NCBI GenBank assembly: GCA_963920705.1
Contig: OY987231.1
Location: 20,933,024 to 20,997,023, forward strand
Direction: 5' to 3'
Length of the DNA stretch: 64,000 nt
From: Odiellus spinosus
Lineage: Eukaryota > Arthropoda > Arachnida > Opiliones > Phalangiidae
Part shown: piece by piece, positions 1 through 12,113 of the stretch
How positions within the stretch are numbered: position 1 is the stretch's first letter
Layout: each line of letters starts with the position of its first letter
Made by a program: the position numbers and the translations under genes
The notes under the pieces: model-generated
What the model saw: only the letters and a program-made list of their open reading frames with translations
The model's database searches: none
Told to the model about the DNA's origin: nothing

Positions 1-212
1 CCATTTTAACGCCTCGTAATAAAAGAATAAAAATTAGGTACTGGTTTATAGCTCAAAGCTACTATAAATGTTAAAAGTTAAAGGAATGGGTAAAGTTAGA
101 TGTTTTAAAAATTTAAACCATTTACAAGGGCACAATCAATTTGATATTTCGACCGTAGAAAAAGGGATATACCAAAACTCAGAGTAAAGTTCGGAATTCA
201 CATAACTTCTGC

Positions 213-550
213 CAGAAGCCGATGAAACCCTCCTTTGAAGTCTATTACTCCCTGGTCATGTCGACCCCTCTCTGTATGGGTTAGTTTCAAAAAGCGAGAT
301 TCGTTCGCCTCCTAACGGTAGATATTTTCGGAGCGGGAGTTCGTCGAGCGAATATCTCTAGCAGCCTTGGAGTTCGTCAAAAAAAACGTCGTCGTTTGTG
401 GAGAGAGAAAATTTCCAATTTCCCGTAGACAGGGGGTATGAAGTAGGACCCCTCCGATCTCGTAAAATTGGGAATTTTACCCATACAGAGAGGCGCGCTA
501 TATGAAACATTGGAGTAGTAGACTTCAAAGGAGGGTTTCATCGGCTTCTG
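213..550. mobile_element. MITE family A, copy 1
   Basis: Non-coding element of 338 bp with near-perfect terminal inverted repeats starting CAGAAGCCGATGAAACCC and ending with the reverse complement. It is flanked by a perfect 7-bp direct repeat, CTTCTGC (206-212 and 551-557), read as a target-site duplication. A second inverted match near CTCTCTGTATGGGT lies inside each end. No open frame resembles a transposase, so it would have moved in trans. Same orientation as copies 4 and 5. Confidence 0.9.
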
Positions 551-1937
551 CTTCTGCTAATTGAATAAAACCATCGTGAATGTCAATCAAATATTTTCAG
601 TTCCCGAGAAAAATATATATTTCTTATTCGAGTTAACGTATCTGTACTCTTTATTCGTACTCATTGTTATAGGAAATTGATACGTTATACGAGTTATTCA
701 TTCGCCGATAAGAACAATTTGAAACTCGAGTTTCGTCGCGGATTTTCATTCAAATCGAGATCTTGAAGCTAGAATGTAATAATTTAGTTGGTTTTTTTCA
801 ATTTAGATTAAAATATAATTATATATTTCATTCTACACGGATTTTGACAAATATCATATTTTTATCTTCGCATTATCCGTTTGTTTATTAATCAAGCTTA
901 AATTTTTATCTCCGGATAATTCGTATCATTTGATATGCATGATTATATAATTTTGAGTTCTACATTAACAATTTACCCGAGATTAAAATATCTGAAATAT
1001 ATTTTAAAGATATTCATTATCCGATTCCGACCTCTTAACTCAGAGAAAAGGTTACAATTAAGGTATAGGCCCTCGTCAGATCGGAAATACGAAAAGTCGT
1101 ACAGTATAACCTTTTCAATTTTTCCGATGCGCCTCGCCCTAAGTTCCCTAATTCAAGGAACCTGTCGTGGGTGGAGTTTCGAGCTCGTAACGACCTGACT
1201 TCATTTTTACGCTATACCAATCGGAACAATTGATTGGATTTTAATGCGCGTGTAATGACAGGTACCCTAGACGGTTTTCTTGATAAAATAGTTCAGAGAG
1301 TGCAGCGCTATATTTCATGGTCAATAGACAGGTTATATATGCAGGTTTTGAAAACTTAAATTAACCTATCTCATTTACTGTCATACAAATAGTTACACCC
1401 GTTTGAAAAGTCAATACGTAATTAAAACTTGTTTTTAATTTCCCCAAGTATAAAAATTTTAAATATCTTGCACCATTCCTTTAAGAATTTTGGCAACGTC
1501 AACCTTGGTTCGTAAAAACATTGGGCTAACTTATAAAAATGACTCACATCAAAAACTTAGGCATATAACACCTACGAGTTGGTTCTCACGATCCCCGGGG
1601 AGCCTTCGGGATATTCTTTTGATTTCCATCTTTAAATCGCGCCAAGATACTTTTTAAAACTTTACATCTTTCATCGGTTACCATTTTAGGAGTTGGAATA
1701 AAAAAAAAAAAGATATTTACTGCACCTTTTCTACATTGTATTTGCTCGTAATTCAAAAGTGACATTATATTGATATTGGCTATTATTCAAAAATAATCCT
1801 GAAGTTGTTTTTCTACCATTTGTTTTCATGCATTTTGTTACAGAGTTCTTATGCAATTACTATGCCTAAATATCAAATAATTTTACAACAAACAGTTCCT
1901 TTAATCTCCTTTTATGACGACATAGCTAACCTAGTAC
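551..1937. other. No gene seen
   Basis: AT-rich sequence between MITE copies 1 and 2. The open frame at 935-1198 has no recognisable domain or exon context. No RNA gene seen. Confidence 0.5.
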
Positions 1938-2273
1938 CAGAAGCCGATGAAACCCTCCTTTGAAGTCTACTACTCCAATGTTCCATATAGCGCTCCTCTC
2001 TGTATGGGTAAAATTCCCAATTTTACGAGTTAGAAGGGGTCCTACTTCATCCCCCCTGTCTACGGAAAATTGGAAATTCTATCTCTCCACAAACGACGAC
2101 GTTTTTGGACGAACTCCAAGGCTGCTAGAGATATTCGCACGACGAACTCCCGCTCCGAAAACATCTACCGTTAGGAGGCGTACGAATCGCGCCTTTTGAG
2201 AATAACCCATACAGAGAGGGGTAGACAAGACCCGGGAGTAATAGACTTCTAAGGAGGGTTTCATCGGCTTCTG
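1938..2273. mobile_element. MITE family A, copy 2 (inverted)
   Basis: 336-bp copy, internally inverted relative to copy 1. The termini are the same CAGAAGCCGATG repeat. Flanks are CTAGTAC (1931-1937) and GTAGTAC (2274-2280), a 7-bp duplication with one mismatch. Open frames within it on both strands come from the inverted repeats and are not genes. Confidence 0.88.
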
Positions 2274-3370
2274 GTAGTACTTACAATTGTAACCACTCGC
2301 GGTTATAATTGTACCCACCCGCGGTAAAAGTAGTGCCCGGAACCTGTTATTTATATTTTTCCAGATATTTTATTTTCGGATTAATCGTTTGTGATTAAAA
2401 AAATGCAATTTTTAATTTCAGATAATAGTTAAATTGATAGGGTTTATCCGAAGATAAACGTCTAATCACAAGTTACTGTATAACAATGGATAATTCAGTT
2501 TCCCAATTCGTGTAAAATGAAAGAAATATAATTCAAATTCACTTACAATTCGAAGAAAATGAATAAAATTATGTTTTGTTCATTATTTTTAACGAAAATA
2601 GATTTTTAAATTTTCCTATACGAATGTATGACTTTTCCATGTATCCATTCTAAGCTTATTGTTTCTCTTTAAGGTTAAAGTCGCCCGCTAATTAATTAAC
2701 GGCAAAAAATAATTAAACATCTTTTGATATCCTTTTCCATTCGTATATACGAATTGAAATTAATGTATATATCATAACTTTTTCTAAATTGATACATTCG
2801 GAGTAGTTATATCATAGTAATTAACATTTCTAACGAGAATTTTTATTAATAATGCCCTTAACTTTAATTTAATACCTATTTAATTTATTATTTATCAACC
2901 GTAAGAAAAATATTCGTTAGAATATATACAGTTGTTCAAGTCTGGATTTTGGTTAAGACATGTAATACTTTTTTTTTTGTGCAGAGTTAAAGATACAGCG
3001 GAAGTTGAGGGGAAAGCGTTAAGACTTTCCCCCTCGCTCTCTTCCGTTTCTAAATTGCATGAATATTATCACTTTTCTCGCCTAATTTTTACTACGTTAG
3101 ACCGCTATTTCTAATTTTCACTAAGCTATTTCAGCAGCGAAAAATACGTCTTTCCGCCAGCGAAAGAAAAATTTTGGTTTTTGCGGCCAAAAAAATTGAT
3201 AAGATAATTTCTATAGAATTATAAAACTTTAATTTACCCTGGTTATTTTCGGGTAAATTACCGGAGTAAAGGTAAATTACTAAAATGTTAATTTATAATT
3301 TAAAATATTTTTGGATTAAAAAAGAACAAATAGCTAAAAGAGGTCAAAGGTTATTCGTGTTTTGGTATTG
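2274..3370. other. No gene seen
   Basis: AT-rich sequence without a supported exon, RNA gene or clear repeat. Confidence 0.45.
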
Positions 3371-3508
3371 TTAAAGGCCCTATCTGCTCTGTAATTTGCC
3401 CCTTTAAAATGCTTTGACTGCGATGTTTATTATGGTCAGCGTCGTCTGCTAAGCTAGAAAAGAAGGTAACTTTAAAGTGGATTTAAAAAACGCAGATAGT
3501 CCCTTTAA
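3371..3508. mobile_element. Small TTAA-ended MITE, family C copy 1
   Basis: 138-bp element bounded by TTAA at both ends. Inverted termini are TTAAAGGCCCTATCTGC on the left and, at the right end, the complement of TTAAAGGGACTATCTGCG. It shares inner blocks (CCTTTAAAATGC, GTCGTCTGCTAAGCT) with the copies at 44,936 and 49,678. TTAA at both ends suggests a piggyBac- or Kolobok-type target, which is inference. Confidence 0.75.
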
Positions 3509-6236
3509 GGTCATGTAAACTTTGGCTTATCAATACAAGGTCAAACATATCATGAAACACATTACATTTATGATAATGGGTTGTTTATTCAGAAATAGTA
3601 ATTTTGAAGCGTTTGAAAGAGCAATTCTGCATTTAAAATAAAATCTAATTTTATGAATACCTGTAAATTAAAACGAGACGTACGGTAAATTACCGAGTAA
3701 TTCAGCAATTTTAAAATAACTAACCTATAGGAATTAGGTTTTTATCGCTATAGCTTGGCGGAATTTTTATTTTTCGCTTTGCACTTTTCCTTGCAAAAAA
3801 TGCCTAGTGAAAATTATCCTTAAGACTAGGAAAAATAATCCACATTTTTGGGCAAAATATTCAAATGAGGTGTCGACTATTCGGCGTACTTAAAAAGATA
3901 TCTCTCCTCTTTTCTCGCTTTATTATTTATGCCCGCTTTTATAGAAAAGTTTAAATATCAGTTTTATACTAATGAGTATAGAACATTAGTTAAGCTTTTT
4001 TTATTTTACCTTTTTTTTGACGCTTTCTTAAAAAAACGTTCGTTTTTAAATAATTCATTTTTTGAAAGATTCAAAGTTACGCGATATTCATTTTAATGCT
4101 TATTTTCACTAACACCATTAATTTTATGGTCGGTTCATTGTTGTATTTAAGCCGATTTAGACCGTGTTCGTATGGAAATATAAAAAATTCGGGAGGATTT
4201 GAGAGGATACAAAAATTATTATTCCAGAGTCACGACTTCATAATCCCAAATGTTTAGAACTTTTTGAGTTTCGAGAAATATATAAAAATGTAAAATTTAA
4301 TATTTCAATCGACATATACTATAAAATTCTGTAAATATGACGTTAACTACGTGGCTTTACGGTTATTATTAATATTTTGGATATTTATAAGTGTTAAAGG
4401 TTTGTTTAGTAACTGTGGAACTTCAAATTAGTAATTAAAGCCGTCAAAAAAGTTTCTAAATTAATGATCGTGGAACAGAGTAGGGAATTATTAACTTCAT
4501 CAATTAGCATATAAATAATGGTCAATTTTTATTACCTTAATCAAATAACTGGAGATATTTAAGGGAAGCCTGAAGGAAAAATCTAAATCCCTATTTTGTT
4601 CATGAAACATTATTAAGGGGAAGCCCTGAGCGTTTTTTTTTTTTCTAATTTTTTTGGCCCTACATAATAGTCACGTTTTTCTTGGCTTCTACGGCTATCA
4701 GAACTATTTCCTTACTTGATAATGAAACTAGAGACAATTCTAAATAACTTTTCAATTACGTTCATACTTAATTTTTAAATTAACTTTAAACTTCGCTAAA
4801 TAGTGAAAAGATTTTGGCTGGATTTATTCGAAAACGAATAATGCAAGTTTTAAAGTCAAGGGTTTTCACCCTCCCACCACCAAAGTGTGGTTAAGACCTT
4901 TGAACTTAAATAATAAAAAATATTTCAGAAGAAACCAAATCTAATTACAAAAAGGAGTCTTATCGCTCATTTCCAATTTTCTCTTCAGCACATACGCGCT
5001 CCAACAAATAATTCGTTAAATTTTTTTTTATTCCGTATAATTTTCTTTCGTATTTTCGTAATAAGACATCGCCTTCGCTCTAGCTATCTCCTCCAGGGAT
5101 CATTTACATGTAAATATTATAAAAAAAAATTCTACCTCAAGCGCAACCTGTTCCCATGCATTTTTGACCCCGTCAATGTCAAAGGTCGTGACCCCCTCCT
5201 CCGCCATACTTTGACCTCCCCTTAAAAAAATCCATAAGCCACTAAATGTACCGGGAAAGCGTAAGAAAAAATAGTTCATCTAGCCGTATAAACTCCCCCA
5301 AAAATGCTTAAGGGGCTTTCTTATTTTTATTAAGTATAGATGGGCAGGAACGCAGAGAGAATCTGAAATTAGGCTGCGGCCAAAAAATTCACTTTTTAAA
5401 CGAGACGCGTTCGCATTAGAATATTTAAAAATAGAAGTTTTCCCTAAGAAAAATTGGGAATTTGCACTCGGAGGAAAAGAGAAATTTCGGTTCAAATCGG
5501 TTTTTTCGCGTGAAAGTTTCACTGGACACTAAAAATACCCAGCCAATATTTCTTAAAGTTAAAATCACTGTAAAATTAGTTTAAGCACAGGTAAATCATG
5601 CTTAAGTAGTCTAAGTGATTGCTTAAACAAACTAATTATAAAATAATTGTTTTTATTCACATTATATTAAATAATTTAACTCGTAATAATATATTTGATC
5701 TCTCAAAAATTTCAAGGCTAATATCTTAAGATGAATTTGGGTAGAGAAAATAATTCGCGCGGCTAAAATGCAATAATTGAAATTGAAACTTCGACGCCCA
5801 AAACACGAATTTCGTAATAAAAATAGGAAAGAGATTTTCTTTTTCCGTTCAAAATGAATTCATCCAATGGAAAACCGGTGGTATTAATCATATATCCTTC
5901 AATAATATTATCTTTGAAGTTATCTTAATTTCACAAACAAAATAAGGTTGCTCTCCAATAGTCACGCGACGTAGTATTGTGGGGAATTTTTATTTTAAAA
6001 AAGGTTGAAAATGGCGATTATAAAATATGTATTTTAAGAGTCGCGGTAATTTTTTCTATGGCAAATGTATATATTTTTTGAATCGTTTTTTAACGATCTT
6101 TCCAAAAATATGACTCAATTTCCATTTGCAGTTCGTGAAAAACGAGTAACAGAGCTTCACTTTAACCATTAAAAGCTAATCAAATTATAATTAACTATGT
6201 ACCTAATCATAAAATTAATCTAAAAAACAATAATAT
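3509..6236. other. No gene seen
   Basis: Long AT-rich stretch. No exon with conserved protein signature, no RNA gene and no strong repeat recognised. The minus-strand open frame at 5280-5522 has no recognisable family. Confidence 0.45.
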
Positions 6237-6573
6237 CAGAAGCCGATGAAACCCTCCTTTGAAGTCTACTACTCCAATGTTCCATATAGCGCTCCTCTCT
6301 GTATGGGTAAAATTCCCAATTTTACGAGTTAGAAGGGGTCCTACTTCATCCCCCCTGTCTACGTAAAATTGGAAATTCTCTCTCTCCACAAAAGACGACG
6401 TTTTTTGGACGAACACCGAGGCTGCTAGAGATATTCGCTCGACGAACTCCCGCTCCGAAAATATCTACCGTTAGGAGGCGTACGAATCGCTCCTTTTGAG
6501 AATAACCCATACAGAGAGGGGTAGACAAGACCCGGGAGTAATAGACTTCAAAGGAGGGTTTCATCGGCTTCTG
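6237..6573. mobile_element. MITE family A, copy 3 (inverted)
   Basis: 337-bp copy in the same orientation as copy 2. It has CAGAAGCCGATG inverted termini and a perfect 7-bp flanking duplication, ATAATAT (6230-6236 and 6574-6580). Confidence 0.92.
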
Positions 6574-7177
6574 ATAATATATATTTAATAGTAATACTTT
6601 CAATTAATCAAGGACTACAACTCTCGATATTGGTTGATTAATGGAAGAAAAAAAGGTTTACGCGTGAACGATTGTCATTTTTCGAAATTTATCCGATTTA
6701 ACCGAGACGACTTAACCCTAGAATAATTTAGTTTAACCTGTTTTTGGAGGCGACCGCTATTTCTTGTTTGTAAAATAACAGTTCACCTTGGCCAATCTTG
6801 GATAGAACCCAAACTTCCTCGTACACATAGGCATCTTCACCGCAATTAAATTTATTTTCTTAGATTTTGATTCGAAAACAAAAATTATAAATACTGACAG
6901 TAAACAACTGGGTGTTCTTTCCCATGCCCCCGATAACATACCTTCACCTCTGGAGATATAGGAAAATTAATTGATATTATCAATATTCATTATTCGTTAA
7001 AACTAGTTCTCATTGAATTAAAAATTTAATTAACTTTTAGTACATAGATCACTGTAGTTTAGTCACATCATAATATGTTGAATATAATCTTTACCTCTAT
7101 GATCTCATTACTTACAAATAGACAAAGAAAATTAAAATCTGTAGAAATATAAGAATATTCAAAGAAAATTCAATTAA

Positions 7178-7704
7178 TTAAAGGGAGAATGTAACCTTAT
7201 AACAAGTGATTACTTGATCGATTCCTTATCGTTTAAATAGACCTAATCCACCATTAAAAGGTGTACAAAACAAATATTAAACTAGAAATAAATTTATAAC
7301 TTACCCGGAAAATAGGCTTAGCGAGATTCATGGAGGTCTAGCGATCAATGAGCAAAGGCTCGTCGTTCACGCGAGATCTCCACGAGACTTACAATCGCGT
7401 TCGATTGGTCCCTAGACCTTACACGCGAGATCTCCACGAGACTTACAATCGCGTTCGATTGGTCCCTAGACCTTACACGCGAGATCTCCACGAGACTTAC
7501 AATCGCGTTCGATTGGTCCCTAGACCTTACACGCGAAGAAATCAGGATCTCCATGAATCCCGCTAAGCCTATTTTCCGGGTAAGTTTTAAATTTATTTCT
7601 GGTTTAATATTTGTTCGTTAAATTTTTTCACTAGTGGATTAGGCCTATTTAAACAATAAGGAATCGATAAAAAAATCACTTGTTAGGTTGCATTCGCTCT
7701 TTAG
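7178..7704. mobile_element. Foldback element, family E copy 1, with internal tandem repeat
   Basis: Two inverted arms of roughly 190 bp (about 7180-7365 and 7535-7703) enclose a tandem array. The arms share the blocks AAATAGGCTTAGC, GAAATAAATTTA, GATCGATTCCTTAT-like sequence and AACAAGTGATT. The left end reads TTAAAGGGAGAATG; the right end is the complement with a decayed final TTAG. The element at 63,114-63,806 shares arm sequence but lacks the tandem array. Confidence 0.75.
7371..7532. repeat. Three 54-bp tandem units inside the foldback element
   Basis: Three near-identical 54-bp units begin GCGAGATCTCCACGAGAC at 7371, 7425 and 7479. The period is a multiple of three and the unit contains no stop in some frames, so open frames appear on both strands (7345-7566). 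These frames are a by-product of the repeat and not a gene. Confidence 0.9.
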
Positions 7705-7866
7705 AAAGAGACTGCTACTTCTGGAACTTATCTCCTAGATATCGTTACCTATAATACAGTTCGATTCAATCGTGTTTTCAGCGCGTACAAAACTATGGGG
7801 TTAAAAATCAGAGATGGTGGATGTTTTTAGTCTGTCTAGCTAAAACAGTAACGAAATACGTTTCTA

Positions 7867-8201
7867 CAGAAGCCGATGAAACCCTCCTTTGAAGTCCATT
7901 ACTCCCTGGTCTTGTCTACCCCTCTCTGTATGGGTTAGTTTCAAAAAGCGCGATTCGTACGCCTCCTAACGGTAGATATTTTCGGAGCGGGAGTTCGTCG
8001 AGCGAATATCTCTAGCAGCCTTGCAGTTCGTCAAAAAACGTCGTCGTTTTTGGAGATAGAATTCCCAATTTTTCGTAGACAGGGGGGTATGAAGTAGGAC
8101 CCCTCCGATCTCGTAAAATTGGGAATTTTACCCATACAGAGAGGAGCGCTATATCGAACATTAGAGTAGTAGACTTCAAAGGAGGGTTTCATCTACTTCT
8201 G
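7867..8201. mobile_element. MITE family A, copy 4
   Basis: 335-bp copy in the orientation of copy 1, with a perfect 7-bp duplication GTTTCTA (7860-7866 and 8202-8208). The right terminus is slightly decayed (CATCTACTTCTG in place of CATCGGCTTCTG). Confidence 0.92.
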
Positions 8202-8208
8202 GTTTCTA

Positions 8209-9904
8209 TATTATAACAGTTGGATTATTTAAACGAGAGTTGTAAAAATACTTTGCATGATCTATTTTATTACGGGGCCCCGGGGGGATGGGGGGGCGAC
8301 ATTCCGATGAAGAAGAAAACATTTTTTTACGTAAGACAACTGTAGGCCTGGTTACGTGTTTGTCGCGAAGGGTATGCATGGCGATAACTTTTTTTGTTGC
8401 ATCATAATGGATGAAGAACGCGTCGGTGGCGCATTCTTAGGGGGTTCAAACAACGACCAATTATTCGCGTTGTACTTTTGTGTTCGCTTAAGTAGAAGGT
8501 ACGAGAAACGGAACCCCCGAAGAGAGGAACTCAGCGGTGGGGCCCCCGGCTCGCACCCTTGCCTATAACTATTTTTTGAGGAACAGCGCCCATTTCCGCA
8601 GCGACTTTTAATAAAGGGAATGTAAAAAAGGAAAAGCGTTAAAACCTGTCCTTCAAGCAAAAGGAGATATGGACAAACTGAAAACCGCGCGCTAGTTGCG
8701 TGCTCCCCGTTCTGGTAAAATCTTTCGGGGTTCTAGACAACCTGAAAACCGTGGAAAGTGGTTCTTGAGTTTAACTGAAGATAAAGAAAATAATTGTGTT
8801 CCCCTAATTTTGTCACAGCCACAGACTTGCATGGTTTTCAGGTACGCCTGTAGAAAAGTTTTACTAGAGCAAGAGCCAATTGTTGCGCAGCGCTAGATTT
8901 TCGGAATTTTCATTAGCCCTTTTTGATTGGAGGACGGTATTTAAGCATATATTGGACCATCGATCCACAACTAAACCCTCGCTATCTTGGGATTGCTGGG
9001 AAAATTCGTTTTGGGTCTTTTTAGTTCCTTTAAGACGAATGCAGTGACAACGCCGAGGAGCAGCCAAAAATTGTTCAGTATAGGACACATTAGATGGCGT
9101 CAACTCGTATTACCAGGAATAAATAAAGCTCATTATAATTTGTAACACGGGGAAAATGAATTTTTAATGCACGGAAACATTCAAGTTCAATTTACGAATG
9201 CATCGAATAAAAATCCCTATATAATCTTTTTCACACCCCCTTTAAACCAAGGCACGTGCTACCTGATGCTTTTATACGAAAACGAATACCCGTTTTCATA
9301 GGAAGCCAAGGTCTGGTCCTCCATATTTATACCGTTAATATTATTTGATTCACTAAGTAATGTTGCAGGAAGGAGAAAAACCAGCGAGATGGTGGCTTGA
9401 AATTAATCATTCCATACGCGGTTTTGTTCTTGGTGGCTCGAATAAGTTAAATAGAATACAAGTTATAACGAAGAAAGGGCCCAACCTTGGCTAAGCTAGA
9501 GGGTATTATAAAACAGAGAATTTTCTAGATATTCTGTGTCGTGGAGTAGAGACTAGACAAATCCTATCACGCGTACAATATACCCAAATTCTTGTGGCGG
9601 AAGCAAGAATTCAAATTCGTAATTAAAAAACCGTTGCCAAGTTTTACTTCAAAGAACTCTGAAACCCCAAAAAAAAAAATAATAATGGGAAAAAAGCTGA
9701 TATTTATACTAATTAAACAACTAGTAACATTCTGAAATTAACATTATCTGGACATTTGTCCCATAATGTTCATAATCTGGCTATGCCTGATAATATTTTA
9801 AAATATCCAACAAGTTTGAAGAGTGCTTATTGGACAATTATCCAATATGAAAATATTATCATTTTCGTCCCAGGATTTGGAGTTCCGAAACTTGCAGATG
9901 CTAA
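8209..9904. other. No gene seen; locally GC-rich
   Basis: Begins with a G/C-rich run near 8273-8300, and the stretch to about 8720 is less AT-rich than its surroundings. Open frames here (for example 8352-8660 minus, 8356-8568 plus, 8864-9103 minus) overlap one another on opposite strands and match no family I recognise. A promoter or a decayed repeat is possible but not shown. Confidence 0.4.
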
Positions 9905-10100
9905 GCCTTGGCTGTCTAGCTCGGCGAACGAGCCGCATTTTTTTTTTAATATTCCCGTCTGATCTAGTCGCCAATCACGAGCGAGTAGGAGTATTTTTAA
10001 AATACGCGTACTCGCTCGTGATTGGCGACAAGAACAGCCGCGAATATTAAAAAAAATACAGGTCGTGCTAGCCTAGTTCACCGAGCTAGGCATGGCTAGG
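9905..10100. repeat. Imperfect 196-bp palindrome (foldback element)
   Basis: The left half (CTAGCTCGG, a T-run, AATATTC, then GTCGCCAATCACGAGCGAGTA) is mirrored by the right half around about 10,005. The inner 20 bp of the stem is essentially perfect. This is the structure of a foldback transposon or very short MITE. No clear target duplication was seen. Confidence 0.8.
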
Positions 10101-11762
10101 AATTTTGGAAATTGATTATAAAATAACGAAATATTTTTGATGAGTTATATTATTGTTTTTCTCATTATTTTAGCATTCTTAATCGATTAAAAATAGGTTG
10201 TTTCGGCCTTTCATTTTCCCTTTAATGTTTCTATGTGTGAATTTACGAAATCTGACCAAAACTGAAAATATATTTATATATATTTCGGCTCCTCTCTTTG
10301 ATTGAAATTCCCGAATTAGAATTTCAGAAAGAGACATTTCCTCACATAAAACTCATTTTGAAAATAAAGATATTCGTTTATTGGAATACTACCCACCCTA
10401 AACGTTACTATATACTAGTCCAGGGTTGCGACCATCGACTTTCAATCGTCCCGTCGTAAAATTTAAAATTCCCACGTTACTGGTTACCTTTAAATGAGTA
10501 GGGAGAAAAAAAGATTTTTATAAAATTTGGCAGATGAGGGGTGTTTTCCCTTTTTTGTCGGCCATAGATTACCGGGTCCCTCGCGCCCTTCTTTTTTAAA
10601 AAGAATTACGACGATGAAAAGTAAGAAAGAAAGAAAAAAAAATGAATTATAAAAAAATTAATAACATCCTATTTGGAAATGTTACCCTTTTCTCACGTCC
10701 CTGAGGGCAGGGGCGCGACTAGTTCGGATTTGATACGTTAAATACTACAAAATTACACGCGTTTCTTCGCCCGCTTTAAAGCAAACTGGTTAAATTAGAG
10801 GTAATTTGTTATAATATTAACATTAAGATATTGTTTTCTCATAGTTGTAGCCTTGAATTATCGTGATTATTCCGCCCGATAGTTGTAGATTAATCGTAGT
10901 TACCTTTGTAACTGATTCCTAATAACTTTGAAATTAATGATAAGAATGCCGAGATATGTTTCTTAAATCTTAGATCGAATTATCAGAAGTTGACCTTCTC
11001 CTTTTGGGATCTTACGGTAATTATCACTTCATTTTGATTATCCCCAAAAATACATGGTGGTTTTAACCAAAACTAGGCTTTCTAATTTCCAAATTGTTTT
11101 CATTTAATGATGTCATATTATTGTTACTGGCCAAAAATTAGAATTTGGAACTATCCGTTACGTTTTTCTGTTAATGTTAGGGTGAAGTGCAAAATGAAGT
11201 GAATTTTTTTTAATTGGGTCTGCTTCTAAAAATGAGACAAGTTTGGTAGTAAAACATTCAGGAAGTGTCTTTAAATTGTACAAAATTTGGAAACCTTCTG
11301 ATTTTATGTTTTAAAACTCGAAAACGTTTTCGTCACTCTCAAATATTTCGGGGTACTATGCAACCGGAAAACTGTGCTTTTTTAAAATAAAGATGAACAA
11401 TACACTTCCCTTTATGTTTTCTCCCTTATTTTGTCACACGCAATTTAAAGAATTATATTTTTCCTTTGCTAAGAACCGCTAATATCAGCAGTGTTACAAT
11501 ATTCAAGTTTTTAAAATGGTTTTTCCGCAACCACACAGTTCCTCGACGCGTTTAAAGGATAGAAACTTGGGGCGTTTAATGTGGGGGACCCTAACTTATA
11601 GTAAAGTTTCACTAATAGGGTGCTACTTAATATCCACGATCTTATTCCAAGTTAACACCCCCCAAGTATCCCTAAAGCTCGTAAGCTCCGGAAAACTGAC
11701 TATGAGAACTCTATAGAAAACGATGGATATACGTATAAGAAGTAACAAGTTTTTCGTAAAAT
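10101..11762. other. No gene seen
   Basis: AT-rich, no supported exon or RNA gene. Confidence 0.45.
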
Positions 11763-11769
11763 ATAAAAC

Positions 11770-12106
11770 CAGAAGCCGATGAAACCCTCCTTTGAAGTCT
11801 ATTACTCCCGGGTCTTGTCTACCCCTCTCTGTATGGGTTAGTTTCAAAAAGCGCGATTCGTACGCCTCCTAACGGTAGATATTTTCGGAGCGGGAGTTCG
11901 TCGAGCGAATATATCTGGCAGCCTTGGAGTTCGCCAAAAAAACGTCGTCCTTTGTGGAGAGAGAGAATTTCCAATTTCCGTAGACAGGGGGGTATGAAGT
12001 AGGACCCCTCCGATCTCGTAAAATTGGGAATTTTACCCATACAGAGAGGAGCGCTATATGGAACATTAGAGTAGTAGACTTCAAAGGAGGGTTTCATCGG
12101 CTTCTG
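11770..12106. mobile_element. MITE family A, copy 5
   Basis: 337-bp copy in the orientation of copies 1 and 4, with a perfect 7-bp duplication ATAAAAC (11,763-11,769 and 12,107-12,113). The outer inverted repeat is identical for over 30 bp. Confidence 0.93.
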
Positions 12107-12113
12107 ATAAAAC

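Noticed and set aside
2079-6603. Overlapping open frames within MITE copies 2 and 3
   Set aside because: They read through inverted repeats, recur on both strands and resemble no transposase.
7371-7532. CRISPR-like direct repeats
   Set aside because: Units are contiguous with no unique spacers, in an insect genome and inside a transposon.
7345-7566. Plus and minus open frames over the 54-bp repeat
   Set aside because: Artefact of a tandem period divisible by three.
8352-9103. Open frames in the GC-richer patch
   Set aside because: Mutually overlapping on opposite strands with no family signature.
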